DNA of 64,000 nucleotides from an uncultured Aquimarina sp. (GCA_947496355.1 CANMCO010000009.1:62001-126000), one strand, 5' to 3'. Positions 9,431-19,874 are shown, numbered from the stretch's first letter. The notes: generated by a model not told the origin, from the sequence alone. Made by a program: numbers and translations.

Positions 9431-9511
9431 AAGTTGATTTTTGGTTTCTAAAGATATTCAAAAATCTATTAAAGGAAAGTTAAAATAATAGTTAGATTTT
9501 TTGCAATTAAG

Positions 9512-9544
9512 AAAGCTCATCATTTCAATGAAATAATGAGCTTT
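9512..9544 (-). terminator. Stem-loop terminator after the metalloprotease gene
   Basis: Inverted repeat AAAGCTCAT / ATGAGCTTT with an inner ATTT/AAAT extension and short loop. It lies between the stop of the T9SS metalloprotease gene and the start of the DsrE-like gene. The T-tract after the stem is short, so its strength is uncertain. Confidence 0.6.
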
Positions 9545-9567
9545 ATACTTTATTGTTTCTATAAGTT

Positions 9568-11952
9568 TTATCTCTTTACAAATTTACCTATGGGTTTGTT
9601 ATTAATAATTATAATATATAAACCATCAGATAAATCAGATGTATCTATTTCAGATTTAGGTAAAGATTTCATTACTGTTTGTCCTAGGATATTTATAATC
9701 TGAAAATCGTAATCATTTGCCGTAATACCATCTATAAATAATAGTTCATCACTTTTTACAGGGTTAGGGTAGTAGGTGAAAACTCTGGTATCTAAACTTA
9801 GATTAAGTTGGGATTGATCAACATTAAATGTTCCTGATGTTACACTACAACCAGCTTCATTAAATACCTGTACACTATATGTTCCCATTTGTTGGGGTAA
9901 GTACTGTGCCTGATTACCGTCATCAATAGCTTCTCCCTCAAAAAACCATTGATAGCTAGAGAACTCAGTCGCTATAGACAATCTTTGGTCCTGGTTAACT
10001 ATGATAACAGGTGGAGTAGGGTTTTCTAATACAATTGCTTTTACTTCTGTTCTTGTATTTGTAGCGCATTCATCTATAACTCCAGAAACATAATATGTAC
10101 GAGTAGCATCAAGGTTAGGAGTCTCATAAGTAGCTCCTGTTGCTATTGGTGAGCCACCAGTAGGTTGATCAAACCATTGATATTCACTATTTCCTGAAAC
10201 TGTAATTGTAACCGATTCTCCTGGGCAAATATTTTGATTGGTTCCCACGGGTTGATCAGGGATGTTTATGCTTACAAAATTGGTTTTTTCATTTGTGTTT
10301 TCTCCTACTTCATTTGTAGCGGTAAGAGATACTGTAAATGTTCCACCGGTATCATAATTGTGTGTTGGGTTTTGTTCTGTAGACATTGTACCATCGCCAA
10401 AATTCCATAAGTAAGAACTTACTTTATTGATCGTAGTACTTTTAAATTCTACGGTGGAACAACCATTTTTTGTGGCTTCAAAATTGGCAATAGGCGGTTG
10501 TAGGTTATTCCCTGGCTTGTAGCTACCTGATATAAAATAATTGCCCAGAGATGCATAATCGGAATACCCATCAATTAAGTTTCCTTCACCCACACCATCA
10601 ATTTCTATAAAGTAGGTGCTTCCAGGAAGATTTGTACTTATAGATGCGCTTAGACCCAATGGATCTGAGAAAGCAACTTCTTCGCCTAATGCATTTAAAA
10701 TTCTTGCTTGTATATTTAGATTAGGATAATCAGGATCCGGGTTAAAAGTAAAAGATACGTCTCCGGTTTCTGTAACAAAAGAGAATACATCTTTATCTCC
10801 TTGACTATTAATCAGACCAAAATTTTGATCAGGATCTACTTCTCCTTCAGAATCTACTTTTAAGCTAGTGGCAGTATTAATATCATTACCATGATCATCA
10901 TTTTGAAAACCTACACCATTTCTGTTATCTCCAATAACGGCAATATCATCTTGAGTTTGATTTGCACCTTCAAATTCTCCTTTGCTCCATTGTCCAATTT
11001 GTTTACTGGCACTCCATCCCATGATCGGGCTCCATTTACCATGACCACCATAATATTCTGTACTTCCTTTACTATCATGTGATAAGCCAAGTGTATGTCC
11101 AACTTCATGAGATCCGGTTTCGCCTGCGGCCCTGGTAGAACCAATATTATAAACCCAACAAGGATCATCAAAAGAATTAGAAGAAAAAGATCTTAGATAG
11201 GCAACACCTCCAGAACCTGGAGCTGCATCATTTGTAGAGGTGAAAATACACATCATCCTACGATTTCTAGGCGCTGCATCAAAGAGATCTCTTCTGGTAG
11301 TTACATTAAGATTAAAAGGCCTAAAATCTTCTGCCATGATCTTCCATATATTTAGAATTTTTTCATCTGAAAAGTTTGGCGATTCTGCATTAATTTGGCC
11401 ACCACCAACCCATCTTGTCCCAGATACAACCTCACCATCAAAATCCAGGTATATAATCCCTGGTGCTCCAGGTAAACTTTCTAGTTGAAGAGCCATTTTT
11501 GATCCAGGAACATTAGTGTTCCCTTCTTTTACAGTAGTTTTTTCAAAATCTACACAAAGAACTTTATGAATATCAGTCTCTTTAATAAATACCTTTCCAT
11601 CCGATTCGGTAAATAATTTATACGCTTTTTTGGAGTTATTTAAAACAATATCACCAACCAATTTTCCATTATTAGAAGAGAAAGAGAATGTAGATGATTT
11701 TTGATTATCGATAGACCCAATTAAGGCAATACCGTTGTCAGTTTGCCTTTTTATATTGAGAGAAAGTAAAAGCGACTGATTTTTTGAAATTTGTATCGTT
11801 GTTGGCTTGTTATTCTTTTGACCAATAATAATATTGTTTATAAAGCTTTGTTGATCTTCAGAAATCAGGTATTGATTTTCTGATTGTGCATAGGTAGTAC
11901 TCCCGTAAATAGCAATAAATACGAGGAAGAACTTAAAGATTTTCTTGTTCAT
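9568..11952 (-). CDS. Secreted zinc metalloprotease with PKD and T9SS type A sorting domain
   Basis: 794 residues. Signal peptide ~1-22. The catalytic domain around 160-340 has the zinc motif HEVGHTLGLSHD (His282, Glu283, His286, His292) and a downstream IMGWS that fits the Met-turn of metzincins. A pre-peptidase-like beta domain follows (~380-480), then a PKD domain (SSYLWNFGDGTMSTEQNPTH), one or two Ig-like segments, and a C-terminal type A sorting domain (IINILGQTVMKS ... DGLYIIIIN). The sorting domain sends proteins through the type IX system, where it is removed. Probable extracellular protein degradation; substrate unknown. Confidence 0.9.
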   Translation of the reverse strand: MNKKIFKFFLVFIAIYGSTTYAQSENQYLISEDQQSFINNIIIGQKNNKPTTIQISKNQSLLLSLNIKRQTDNGIALIGSIDNQKSSTFSFSSNNGKLVGDIVLNNSKKAYKLFTESDGKVFIKETDIHKVLCVDFEKTTVKEGNTNVPGSKMALQLESLPGAPGIIYLDFDGEVVSGTRWVGGGQINAESPNFSDEKILNIWKIMAEDFRPFNLNVTTRRDLFDAAPRNRRMMCIFTSTNDAAPGSGGVAYLRSFSSNSFDDPCWVYNIGSTRAAGETGSHEVGHTLGLSHDSKGSTEYYGGHGKWSPIMGWSASKQIGQWSKGEFEGANQTQDDIAVIGDNRNGVGFQNDDHGNDINTATSLKVDSEGEVDPDQNFGLINSQGDKDVFSFVTETGDVSFTFNPDPDYPNLNIQARILNALGEEVAFSDPLGLSASISTNLPGSTYFIEIDGVGEGNLIDGYSDYASLGNYFISGSYKPGNNLQPPIANFEATKNGCSTVEFKSTTINKVSSYLWNFGDGTMSTEQNPTHNYDTGGTFTVSLTATNEVGENTNEKTNFVSINIPDQPVGTNQNICPGESVTITVSGNSEYQWFDQPTGGSPIATGATYETPNLDATRTYYVSGVIDECATNTRTEVKAIVLENPTPPVIIVNQDQRLSIATEFSSYQWFFEGEAIDDGNQAQYLPQQMGTYSVQVFNEAGCSVTSGTFNVDQSQLNLSLDTRVFTYYPNPVKSDELLFIDGITANDYDFQIINILGQTVMKSLPKSEIDTSDLSDGLYIIIINNKPIGKFVKR

Positions 11953-12146
11953 TTTTTAGGTTAAAGAGGTTTAATAGATTACGATTTGGGGGAAACCAAA
12001 AATGCCTAATAATTCATCCAACGTAATAAAGGTATGTATAGTATATAATAAATGAATTATTATGATTTTTTTATAAAATGTTGGGGGCAAAAATAGAGTA
12101 TTTTGTCTTAACTATTAGCTATATGATTTATTATGATGTAAAGCAT

Positions 12147-12176
12147 ATAGACGTATTTTAAACGAAATACGTCTAT
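12147..12176. repeat. Perfect 12-bp inverted repeat
   Basis: ATAGACGTATTT and its exact reverse complement flank a 6-base loop, between the end of the small gene at 12215 and the start of the metalloprotease gene. It is not followed by a good T-run on either strand, so it could be a weak terminator of the small gene or a regulator site for the protease gene. Confidence 0.55.
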
Positions 12177-12214
12177 ACACTAAATAATTAACTATATATT
12201 TAATTTGTTATGAA

Positions 12215-12502
12215 TTATGAAATACTAATAATTCTTTCCAACGGTATTATAGTAGACTGTTTTAGAATAACCTCTTTATCGGTAATTCCCCAGATTGTTG
12301 TTTCTACTTTTTTGAATCCGTTATCATCTACAAAAATGATTCTTACTTTTTGACGTTCCAAATTACCAAGAGAAAGTGCTCTTTGTAATTCTAGAAATCG
12401 GTCAATCTGATCTTTTCTTTTATTTAATACATCTTCTTTAGGAAACTTTAGAAATTTGATCTGCTCTTTTTCTATAAATTGTACATTCATGTTTGGGGCC
12501 AT
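12215..12502 (-). CDS. Small protein of unknown function
   Basis: 95 residues (or 91 if the second ATG at 12490 is used). I do not recognise the family. The first half is helical and charged (KEDVLNKRKDQIDRFLELQRALSLGNLERQ), the second half beta-rich (KVRIIFVDDNGFKKVETTIWG ... VILKQSTIIPLERIISI), similar in style to small flavobacterial proteins with an Sm-like or YxiG-like beta fold. No signal peptide. It stands alone between the protease gene and a long non-coding gap. Confidence 0.6.
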   Translation of the reverse strand: MAPNMNVQFIEKEQIKFLKFPKEDVLNKRKDQIDRFLELQRALSLGNLERQKVRIIFVDDNGFKKVETTIWGITDKEVILKQSTIIPLERIISIS

Positions 12503-12903
12503 AGTGTTAGATTTGGATATAATTTTCTGGTTTTTTTAAACGGTATTTGTGAAAAGATGTTTTAAATATAATACATTTTATCTTAAAATATTGCATTTTA
12601 TCTATAAAAAAATTAATAAAAATGCAAAAATGTAGGAAAATAGGGTGTTTAGCCATTATTGTGCGATAAAGTCATTTTCTCTTAATAAAGAAGGGGTTGA
12701 TTGTATTTCTTATATTATATTCGTTTCTGGTTTTGGTACTTTAAATTATTTTTTGATGTTTCTTTATTAGGAAAAATTAGTACTAGAATTGATTGTTTTA
12801 ATCTCTAAAAGTTATTGACTAATATTTGTTTACAAAAAGAAGGAGTATAGGTTTCAAAACCGTCATTCTTTCCTTAAATTTCGATCTTTAAAAAAATGTT
12901 ACG
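12503..12903. other. Non-coding gap of about 400 bases
   Basis: No convincing ORF, RNA gene or strong hairpin is seen. The sequence is very AT-rich, with A and T runs. It must hold the promoters of the small gene on the left (reverse strand) and of the helicase gene on the right. Confidence 0.5.
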
Positions 12904-15231
12904 TTGGAAGAATATTTAGCAGAATTGAATGATGCACAGCGGGCTCCAGTACTACAGAAGGACGGCCCAATGATCGTAATTGCAGGAGCGGGTTCTGGAA
13001 AAACACGAGTACTAACTTATCGTATAGCATATTTAATGCATCAAGGAGTTGATGCCTTTAATATATTGTCTTTAACATTTACCAATAAGGCAGCTCGTGA
13101 AATGAAAAAGCGTATCGCTAGTATTGTAGGTTCTAGTGAGGCCAAAAACCTTTGGATGGGTACGTTTCACTCTATTTTTGCCAAGATCTTAAGATTTGAG
13201 GCTGATAAACTAGGATACCCTTCAAATTTCACAATTTATGATACTCAGGATTCTCAACGCTTGATCGCATCAATAATAAAAGAGATGGGGCTGGATAAAG
13301 ATATCTATAAGTATAAGCAGGTATATTCTAGAATTTCATCCTACAAAAATAGTTTGATAACAGTCAAAGCTTATTTTCAAAATTCTGAGCTGGTAGAAGC
13401 AGATGCCATGGCAAAACGACCTAGAATGGGAGAGATTTATCAACATTATGTTGATCGTTGTTTTAAGGCTGGAGCTATGGATTTTGATGATCTATTATTA
13501 AAAACAAACGAGTTGTTAAATCGTTTTCCAGAAGTGCTGTCCAAATATCAGAATCGCTTTAGATATATATTGGTAGATGAGTATCAGGATACAAACCATT
13601 CTCAATATCTTATTGTAAGGGCTTTATCAGATAAATTTCAGAATATTTGTGTTGTAGGCGATGATGCGCAAAGTATTTATGCTTTTAGAGGAGCGAATAT
13701 TAATAATATTCTGAACTTTCAGCGAGATTATGATAATGTTCAACAATATAGACTAGAACAAAATTATAGATCTACAAAAAATATAGTTGAAGCTGCAAAC
13801 TCGATTATTGATAAAAATAAAACCAAACTTGATAAGGTTGTATGGACGGCAAATGATCCTGGACCTAAAATTATAGTTAATAGGCTATTGACAGATGGAG
13901 ATGAGGGGAGATTTGTGGCAAGTTCTATTTTTGAAAACCAAATGCAGCATCAACTTCCTAACGGTGATTTTGCTGTGTTGTATAGAACAAACGCTCAGTC
14001 CAGAGCCATTGAAGATGCACTTCGAAAGCGAGATATAAAATATAGAATCTATGGTGGACTCTCATTCTATCAGCGTAAAGAAATAAAGGATGTACTAGCA
14101 TATTTACGTTTAATCATTAACCCAAAAGATGAAGAAGCATTAAAAAGGGTGATTAACTACCCTGCAAGGGGAATTGGTGCTACTACAGTAGATAAATTAG
14201 TTGTAGCTGCTAATCATTATGACCGCTCTATTTTTGAAGTGATCGAAAATCTTGATCGAATTAACTTGAAGATCAATAGCGGTACCAAAACTCGATTAGA
14301 GAACTTTATGAATATGGTCAAAAGTTTTCAAATCACAAATCAAACTTCTGATGCATTTGTATTGGCCGAGATGGTCGCAAAAAAAACGGGGCTTTTGCAA
14401 GAGCTTAAGAAGGATGGAACGCCAGAAGGTATTGCTCGTATAGAAAATATAGAAGAATTACTTAATGGTATTAGGGATTTTGTTGAAGGCCAAAAGGAAT
14501 TGGCAGACGAGACTGGCTCATTAGCAGAGTTTTTAGAAGATGTTGCGTTAGCTACAGATTTGGACCAAGATACCGGAGATGATGATAGAGTAGCGCTAAT
14601 GACTATTCACTTAGCTAAGGGGTTAGAATTTCCGCATGTATATATTGTAGGAATGGAAGAAGACCTTTTTCCTTCTGGAATGAGTATGAATACCAGAAGT
14701 GAACTCGAAGAGGAACGACGTTTGTTTTATGTGGCCTTAACACGAGCAGAAAAACAAGCATATCTTACATATACGCAATCCAGATACCGCTGGGGAAAGC
14801 TAGTAGATGCAGAACCTAGTAGATTTATAGAGGAGATAGATGAACAATTTCTGGAATACCTTACCCCAATAGATAGTTATCGCTACAAACCGTTAATCGA
14901 TTCTGATATATTTGGAGAGGTTGATAAAAGCAAACTAAGACTTAAAAAACCAGTATCTGGATCTCCGCCATTGGCCCATAAACCGAATGAAGAGCAGTTA
15001 CGTAAGTTACGTAAACTTAGACCTTCTTCTAATGGATCAATTACCGAAACTAATACGAATCTATTTGATGGAGACTTGATACCAGGAACGGCAGTAGAAC
15101 ATATGAGGTTTGGGAAAGGGAAGATCATTAAAATAGAGGGTGTAGGGCAAGATAGGAAGGCCGAAATTCATTTTGAAAAAGGCGGAATCAAAAAGTTATT
15201 ACTGAGGTTTGCTAAACTTAAGGTTTTATAA
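12904..15231 (+). CDS. UvrD/PcrA-type DNA helicase
   Basis: 775 residues, superfamily 1A 3'-5' DNA helicase. Visible motifs: Q-motif LNDAQRAPV, Walker A GAGSGKT (~28-34), TFTNKAAREMKKRI, motif II VDEYQDTN, motif III VGDDAQSIYAFRGA, motif IV EQNYRST, and motif V/VI MTIHLAKGLEFPHVYIVGMEE ... EERRLFYVALTRA (given here in parts). The start is a TTG: it places the conserved EEYLAELNDAQ stretch at the N-terminus as in relatives, and no ATG fits. Role by family: nucleotide-excision and mismatch repair and removal of proteins from DNA. Confidence 0.95.
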   Translation: MEEYLAELNDAQRAPVLQKDGPMIVIAGAGSGKTRVLTYRIAYLMHQGVDAFNILSLTFTNKAAREMKKRIASIVGSSEAKNLWMGTFHSIFAKILRFEADKLGYPSNFTIYDTQDSQRLIASIIKEMGLDKDIYKYKQVYSRISSYKNSLITVKAYFQNSELVEADAMAKRPRMGEIYQHYVDRCFKAGAMDFDDLLLKTNELLNRFPEVLSKYQNRFRYILVDEYQDTNHSQYLIVRALSDKFQNICVVGDDAQSIYAFRGANINNILNFQRDYDNVQQYRLEQNYRSTKNIVEAANSIIDKNKTKLDKVVWTANDPGPKIIVNRLLTDGDEGRFVASSIFENQMQHQLPNGDFAVLYRTNAQSRAIEDALRKRDIKYRIYGGLSFYQRKEIKDVLAYLRLIINPKDEEALKRVINYPARGIGATTVDKLVVAANHYDRSIFEVIENLDRINLKINSGTKTRLENFMNMVKSFQITNQTSDAFVLAEMVAKKTGLLQELKKDGTPEGIARIENIEELLNGIRDFVEGQKELADETGSLAEFLEDVALATDLDQDTGDDDRVALMTIHLAKGLEFPHVYIVGMEEDLFPSGMSMNTRSELEEERRLFYVALTRAEKQAYLTYTQSRYRWGKLVDAEPSRFIEEIDEQFLEYLTPIDSYRYKPLIDSDIFGEVDKSKLRLKKPVSGSPPLAHKPNEEQLRKLRKLRPSSNGSITETNTNLFDGDLIPGTAVEHMRFGKGKIIKIEGVGQDRKAEIHFEKGGIKKLLLRFAKLKVL

Positions 15232-15314
15232 AACAAATTTTATATTTAGAAGCAAAGTATTACTCATCGGTCACGATTGTTTATTTTACGTTACCTTTAT
15301 CTATATCATTTTAC

Positions 15315-15935
15315 ATGGCAGAGTTTATAAAATTATACAATGATAACCCTAATCCGCGCGAAATTCAACGTGTGGTGGACTGCTTGCGAGGTGGAGGACT
15401 GATAATCTATCCTACAGATACTGTCTATGGTTTGGGGTGTGATATAACCAATAATAGAGCTTTAGAAAAAATAGCGCAAATAAAAGGAGTAAAACTTGCC
15501 AAGGCAAATTTCTCGTTTATATGTAAAGACTTAAGTAATCTTTCTGATTATGTAAAGCAGATTGATACTAGCACCTTTAAATTATTGAAAAGAACACTTC
15601 CTGGGCCTTATACTTTTATTCTTCCTGGAAGTAATAATTTACCAACTGTTTTTAAGAAAAGGAAAACTGTAGGTATTCGTGTTCCCGATAATAATATATG
15701 TACTGCAATTGTCGAAGAGTTAGGAAACCCCATAGTATCCACTTCAATTTATGATGAAGACGAAGTGATTGAATATACTACCGATCCTGAATTAATACTT
15801 GAAAAATGGAATAAACTGGTAGATATAGTTATTGATGGTGGTTATGGTGATAATATGCCATCTACTGTAATTGATCTTACCAGTAGTGAGCCCGTCTTGG
15901 TTAGAGAAGGTAAGGGGAGTATTGATATTATTTAG
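15315..15935 (+). CDS. Sua5/YciO/YrdC family protein (threonylcarbamoyl-AMP synthase family)
   Basis: 206 residues of the YrdC fold, with GGLIIYPTDTVYGLGCDI near the N-terminus and GPYTFILPG, TVGIRVPDN, NPIVSTS further on. True TsaC proteins carry a KxR...SxN set; here the loop reads KGVKLAKANFSF, closer to the YciO branch, so a direct role in tRNA t6A synthesis is likely but not certain. It is 83 bases after the helicase gene. Confidence 0.85.
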   Translation: MAEFIKLYNDNPNPREIQRVVDCLRGGGLIIYPTDTVYGLGCDITNNRALEKIAQIKGVKLAKANFSFICKDLSNLSDYVKQIDTSTFKLLKRTLPGPYTFILPGSNNLPTVFKKRKTVGIRVPDNNICTAIVEELGNPIVSTSIYDEDEVIEYTTDPELILEKWNKLVDIVIDGGYGDNMPSTVIDLTSSEPVLVREGKGSIDII

Positions 15936-15946
15936 GAGAAAAAAAC

Positions 15947-16819
15947 CTAGGTGACTATATATTTTAGCTCATTTCTGTACATACTTGGTGTTTTTCCTGT
16001 AAACTGTTTGAATAATTTATTGAAATGCGAAAAATTGCTAAAACCGCTTTCGTAACAGATATCTGTAATGCTAGTTTGCTTTTCATGCAATAATTTGGCT
16101 GCGTGAACCAATCTATATTCGTTTACGAATTGGGTAAATGTTTTTCCCGTTATTTTTTTGAAATATCTACAAAATCCAGGGATGCTCATACTTACTTTAT
16201 CTGCAATTTCTTCCAAAGGTATCGGTCTCCCGAACTCTTGTTGCACAAAATTAAAAACCAGATTTATTCTATTGTTATCTTGAAGAGCTGTCTCTACAGT
16301 GAACCCTTCAGCATTTAATACAGTATAGTCATTGGTTTTTTGCATCTCTTGAAGCACCTGAAGAATACCTATTAATTTTTCGAATGACCCTAAGCCTTTT
16401 AATGATTCTATTTGTGCCCCGATTCTTCTTTTGGTATCACCATGAAAAACAATCCCTTTTTTTGCTTGCTCAAGAAGTTTTCCTATTGCATTCATTTCTG
16501 GAATATCAAAAAAAGAACTTCCTAGAAAACTAGGTAACATTTGAATTATAGTTTCACTACTGTTACCTGTCATGCCGTCTGTAAAACCACAATGTGGGAG
16601 ATTAGAACCAATTAACATTAATGCTCCATTTCGATAATATGACATATGACTTCCCATCTGTCTTTTTCCCGTTCCGCCATTTACATAAACAATTTCGATT
16701 TCGGGATGATAATGCCAAATAGGAGTTTTGTTCTTGTTTTCTATTGAAAATGTTTCATAATAAAGAGAGCTTCCAAACTCTGGTGTAATTTTTTCTAAAG
16801 CAGGTTTTATATTTTTCAT
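15947..16819 (-). CDS. AraC family regulator with N-terminal cupin
   Basis: 290 residues. The N-terminal half is a cupin-type sensor (PIWHYHPEIEIVYVNGGTGKRQ, with the HYHPE metal/ligand motif). The C-terminal 100 residues are an AraC double HTH (PLEEIADKVSMSIPGFCRYF and SITDICYESGFSNFSHFNKLF). The layout matches sugar-responsive AraC regulators, but the ligand is unknown. It is convergent with the YciO gene and 200 bases from the divergently transcribed secreted protein gene, a possible target. Confidence 0.88.
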   Translation of the reverse strand: MKNIKPALEKITPEFGSSLYYETFSIENKNKTPIWHYHPEIEIVYVNGGTGKRQMGSHMSYYRNGALMLIGSNLPHCGFTDGMTGNSSETIIQMLPSFLGSSFFDIPEMNAIGKLLEQAKKGIVFHGDTKRRIGAQIESLKGLGSFEKLIGILQVLQEMQKTNDYTVLNAEGFTVETALQDNNRINLVFNFVQQEFGRPIPLEEIADKVSMSIPGFCRYFKKITGKTFTQFVNEYRLVHAAKLLHEKQTSITDICYESGFSNFSHFNKLFKQFTGKTPSMYRNELKYIVT

Positions 16820-17026
16820 GGCTCAATTTTAAAATTAATATTGTACTCTAGTTGTTAAAATATTGTAAAATTAAATTGAAAAATATGTTAATTTAACACA
16901 GCTACGGTTTTTCAGTACTTGTGTGTGTTAATATAGTACATATATCTGCAAATATTGTTGTGTTTAGTCATATATCCCCGTTGTAGATTTGTCTCAACAA
17001 ACATTAACAACTAAAACTAGAAAGTT

Positions 17027-17614
17027 ATGAAAAGAGTAATTAACCTAAGCTTGCTTATATGTGCTATACTGTTTAGTACCTACGTAAAAGCATCAGATGT
17101 TTTATCTGTAAAAATCGAGAACTCTTCAACAATTAATGTTTCATTGTCTAACATTAGTAAAGGACAGAAACTATATCTTAAAGATTACTCGGGCGAGGTA
17201 CTATTTAACGTTACTTTAGATGCCATGCCTACTTATAGAAAGTATTTCAATTTAGGAACGGTTAAGGATGGTATCTATTTTGTAGAAACCGAAACCGAAT
17301 TTGATGTTAAGGTTACTCCCGTTTTAAAGAACCCGAAAGGAATTGCTTTGATCCAGAATTCTGCAGTTACTATATTTAAACCAAATGTTGCTGTAAAGAA
17401 TTCGGTAGTTAGAGTAATGCTAACCAGAGCAGAAAAGACTCCTTTACATATTTCTATTTATGATAGAGAAGGTATTATGTTACTTGAAGAGAAGATTAAA
17501 GATGACAAATTAATTCTTGAAAGAGCTTATAATTTTTCAGGAGTGCCATCAGGTAAGTACGCTATTTACTTCACCTTGAAAGATAGAAGGTTTATAAAGG
17601 AAATTAGTATTTGA
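17027..17614 (+). CDS. Small secreted protein of unknown function
   Basis: 195 residues with a signal peptide (MKRVINLSLLICAILFSTYVKA, ~22). The mature part is all-beta and appears to have two similar halves: LYLKDYSGEVLFNVTL ... GTVKDGIYFVETE and ISIYDREGIMLLEEKI ... GVPSGKYAIYFTL. Each half resembles the beta-sandwich of T9SS sorting domains or DUF3244, but without a clear sorting signal. Function unknown. A strong terminator follows directly. Confidence 0.65.
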   Translation: MKRVINLSLLICAILFSTYVKASDVLSVKIENSSTINVSLSNISKGQKLYLKDYSGEVLFNVTLDAMPTYRKYFNLGTVKDGIYFVETETEFDVKVTPVLKNPKGIALIQNSAVTIFKPNVAVKNSVVRVMLTRAEKTPLHISIYDREGIMLLEEKIKDDKLILERAYNFSGVPSGKYAIYFTLKDRRFIKEISI

Positions 17615-17644
17615 TTGTTTTATTGATATAACCACAATGCATTA

Positions 17645-17678
17645 GGGCAATACGTAAGTATTGCCCTTTGCTTTTTTA
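17645..17678 (+). terminator. Intrinsic terminator
   Basis: Stem GGGCAATAC / GTATTGCCC followed by TTTGCTTTTTT, 30 bases after the stop of the secreted protein gene. Confidence 0.85.
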
Positions 17679-17697
17679 TTATAATGTGATTTTGAGT

Positions 17698-19773
17698 TTA
17701 CTCCTTAACCAGATTTATTTCTACACGTCTGTTATTAGCTCTTCCTTTTCTTGTCTTGTTTGTGGCTATAGGTCTGTCTTCACCATATCCAATTGCAGAC
17801 AATCTAAACTGATCTATTCCATTCTCTACAAGATAGTTTTTCACAGCATTTGCTCTAGAATCTGATAAACGCTGATTAAGTCTATTACTTCCTGCACTAT
17901 CAGTATGACCTTCTACTTTAAATTTAGCAGTAGGATATTCGTTAAGAATATTTACAATGTCTGTAAGTACTTGATTAGATTCTGCTTTAATAGATGATTT
18001 ACCTGAGTCAAATAAAATAGTTTTAGCATATTCATTTAAGGTCTTTTGAACTTCTTCTGTAACCTCAGGACAACCATTATTAGCAACTGTTCCTGCTATA
18101 TCAGGACAATTATCATCTTTATCAAGAACGCCATCACCATCAGTATCTGGCCAAGGACAACCTTGATTTTCTGAAGGTCCTGCTACTTGAGGGCAGTTGT
18201 CATCTTTATCTAATAATCCGTCACCATCAGTATCTGGCCATGGGCATCCGTTGTTATCTACTTCACCAGCCTCTTCAGGACATTGATCATCTTTATCTAA
18301 TATTGTATCTCCATCTGTGTCAGGCCATGGGCAACCAAAGTTTTCTTCTGGCCCCTTGGTTTCAGGACATTCATCTACTTTATCAAGTACACCATCTCCA
18401 TCTTTATCTTTAGGTCTGTTTTGGTAAACAGGTACTTTAAGCCCTACATAAACATCTGCGGCTTTAGATTCTTTGCTTGTAAGTAATGACAATACAGAGC
18501 CAGAACCTACATAAAGAGGGCCTGCTCTAAGACCGGCACCCCATTGGAAACCACTATGCTGCATCATGCTTATTGGCATATAAAAACTGAACCACTTACT
18601 CTCGAACCTTGGAGTTAATGATACCATATTTGCTATTCTGCTTCGGTTTACTTCATTTTTTGAAGTAAGCGAAAAATCAGAATTTAAATTTAGATAGAAC
18701 TTTTTATTTATATTCCAATCCACATTTGCATGTAAAGCTGTTGGTAAAACTGCTTTCTCAGTGTCTCTAGGAGCAAGAGGGGTATAGAATCTTTCTAGCT
18801 CATCAAGATCTATATCCTCAAAATCATTTTGAGAAAGGGTATTATTAAAATTATACCTTTCTTCGGTTCCTTCATAAGAAATAGAACCAAGATCTGTTAA
18901 TGATAGTCCAAATTTTAATTTGTACTTATTAATGTCTTTAAAGGTATAAGGGTTTCCTTTACTATCTGTTATAGTATGATCTTTATAATCAGGCCTCCAT
19001 TCATATATAAAACCTAAGTCAACTCCAAAACCAGTTGCTCCACTCACAACTTCTATTTCGTCAAGGTCTTCTTCTAGATTTTCGCTATAACCATAGGCTA
19101 CTTCACCAGTAGTTTCTACGGTACCATTACCTGCTATAATTGCATCTGCATCAAAATCTACAGATAGGTCAGTTCCACTAGCATAAGCTGTCCCTAATCC
19201 TTGTAGGTATTTAAGAGTAATACCTCCTTTAAGGAAATGTTGTTCTTTGTTCAGAAAAACTCTACCATATGATAGGCCAACTTCTGCCCAGGCATTAGCA
19301 CTGGCATACGCATCGCCTTGATTAATATCAAAACTAACATTATCATCTAGGTTATCGATTAAACCTTCTATAGTTTCGCTATTTATATCGTTTACATTAT
19401 AAAAGGCTCTGGCTCTTGTAAATACAGCGATGGAGTTTTTTTCATTAATGTTGAACATAAATGAAGGCCCTAATACATCTACGTTTCCGATAAGATTATT
19501 TTTATCTTCTGGAAATCTTCTAGCTTCATCTTCGATTTCGTAATCATCATCAAAGATATCATTAAAGTTTACACCAAAGTAGTCGTTACCTGCAAAGGCA
19601 CTGGCACCTATTAAATTGATGTCGGTTTTGAATCGAGAATCTACAATGTTTGCAGGGTTACTGATAACACCATGAACACCACTGTAATTATCTGTTAGAA
19701 ATCCAACATAGGATTGGGATTTCACGGATATCATGCATAAAAGCAGAATCACCGTAGCAATACGTATTTTCAT
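17698..19773 (-). CDS. OmpA family outer-membrane protein with DUF5723 barrel and TSP3 repeats
   Basis: 691 residues. Signal peptide ~1-19. Residues ~20-465 look like an outer-membrane beta-barrel of the DUF5723 type. Next come four calcium-binding thrombospondin type 3 repeats of 29 residues (DTDGDGLLDKDDNCPQVAG type, ~470-585). A C-terminal OmpA peptidoglycan-binding domain contains VEGHTDSAGSNRLNQRLSDSR. It is expected to tie the outer membrane to the cell wall. Each repeat is DNA-conserved (87 bp unit, about 18070-18420). Confidence 0.88.
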   Translation of the reverse strand: MKIRIATVILLLCMISVKSQSYVGFLTDNYSGVHGVISNPANIVDSRFKTDINLIGASAFAGNDYFGVNFNDIFDDDYEIEDEARRFPEDKNNLIGNVDVLGPSFMFNINEKNSIAVFTRARAFYNVNDINSETIEGLIDNLDDNVSFDINQGDAYASANAWAEVGLSYGRVFLNKEQHFLKGGITLKYLQGLGTAYASGTDLSVDFDADAIIAGNGTVETTGEVAYGYSENLEEDLDEIEVVSGATGFGVDLGFIYEWRPDYKDHTITDSKGNPYTFKDINKYKLKFGLSLTDLGSISYEGTEERYNFNNTLSQNDFEDIDLDELERFYTPLAPRDTEKAVLPTALHANVDWNINKKFYLNLNSDFSLTSKNEVNRSRIANMVSLTPRFESKWFSFYMPISMMQHSGFQWGAGLRAGPLYVGSGSVLSLLTSKESKAADVYVGLKVPVYQNRPKDKDGDGVLDKVDECPETKGPEENFGCPWPDTDGDTILDKDDQCPEEAGEVDNNGCPWPDTDGDGLLDKDDNCPQVAGPSENQGCPWPDTDGDGVLDKDDNCPDIAGTVANNGCPEVTEEVQKTLNEYAKTILFDSGKSSIKAESNQVLTDIVNILNEYPTAKFKVEGHTDSAGSNRLNQRLSDSRANAVKNYLVENGIDQFRLSAIGYGEDRPIATNKTRKGRANNRRVEINLVKE

Positions 19774-19874
19774 TTTTAAGGTTTTAGATTTGGGTCTGTT
19801 TTTTAACAGGGCGTAAAGATATTAGTATTTTATTAACATAAAAATTTTATTTAACATTAAAGAATGATATAAAA

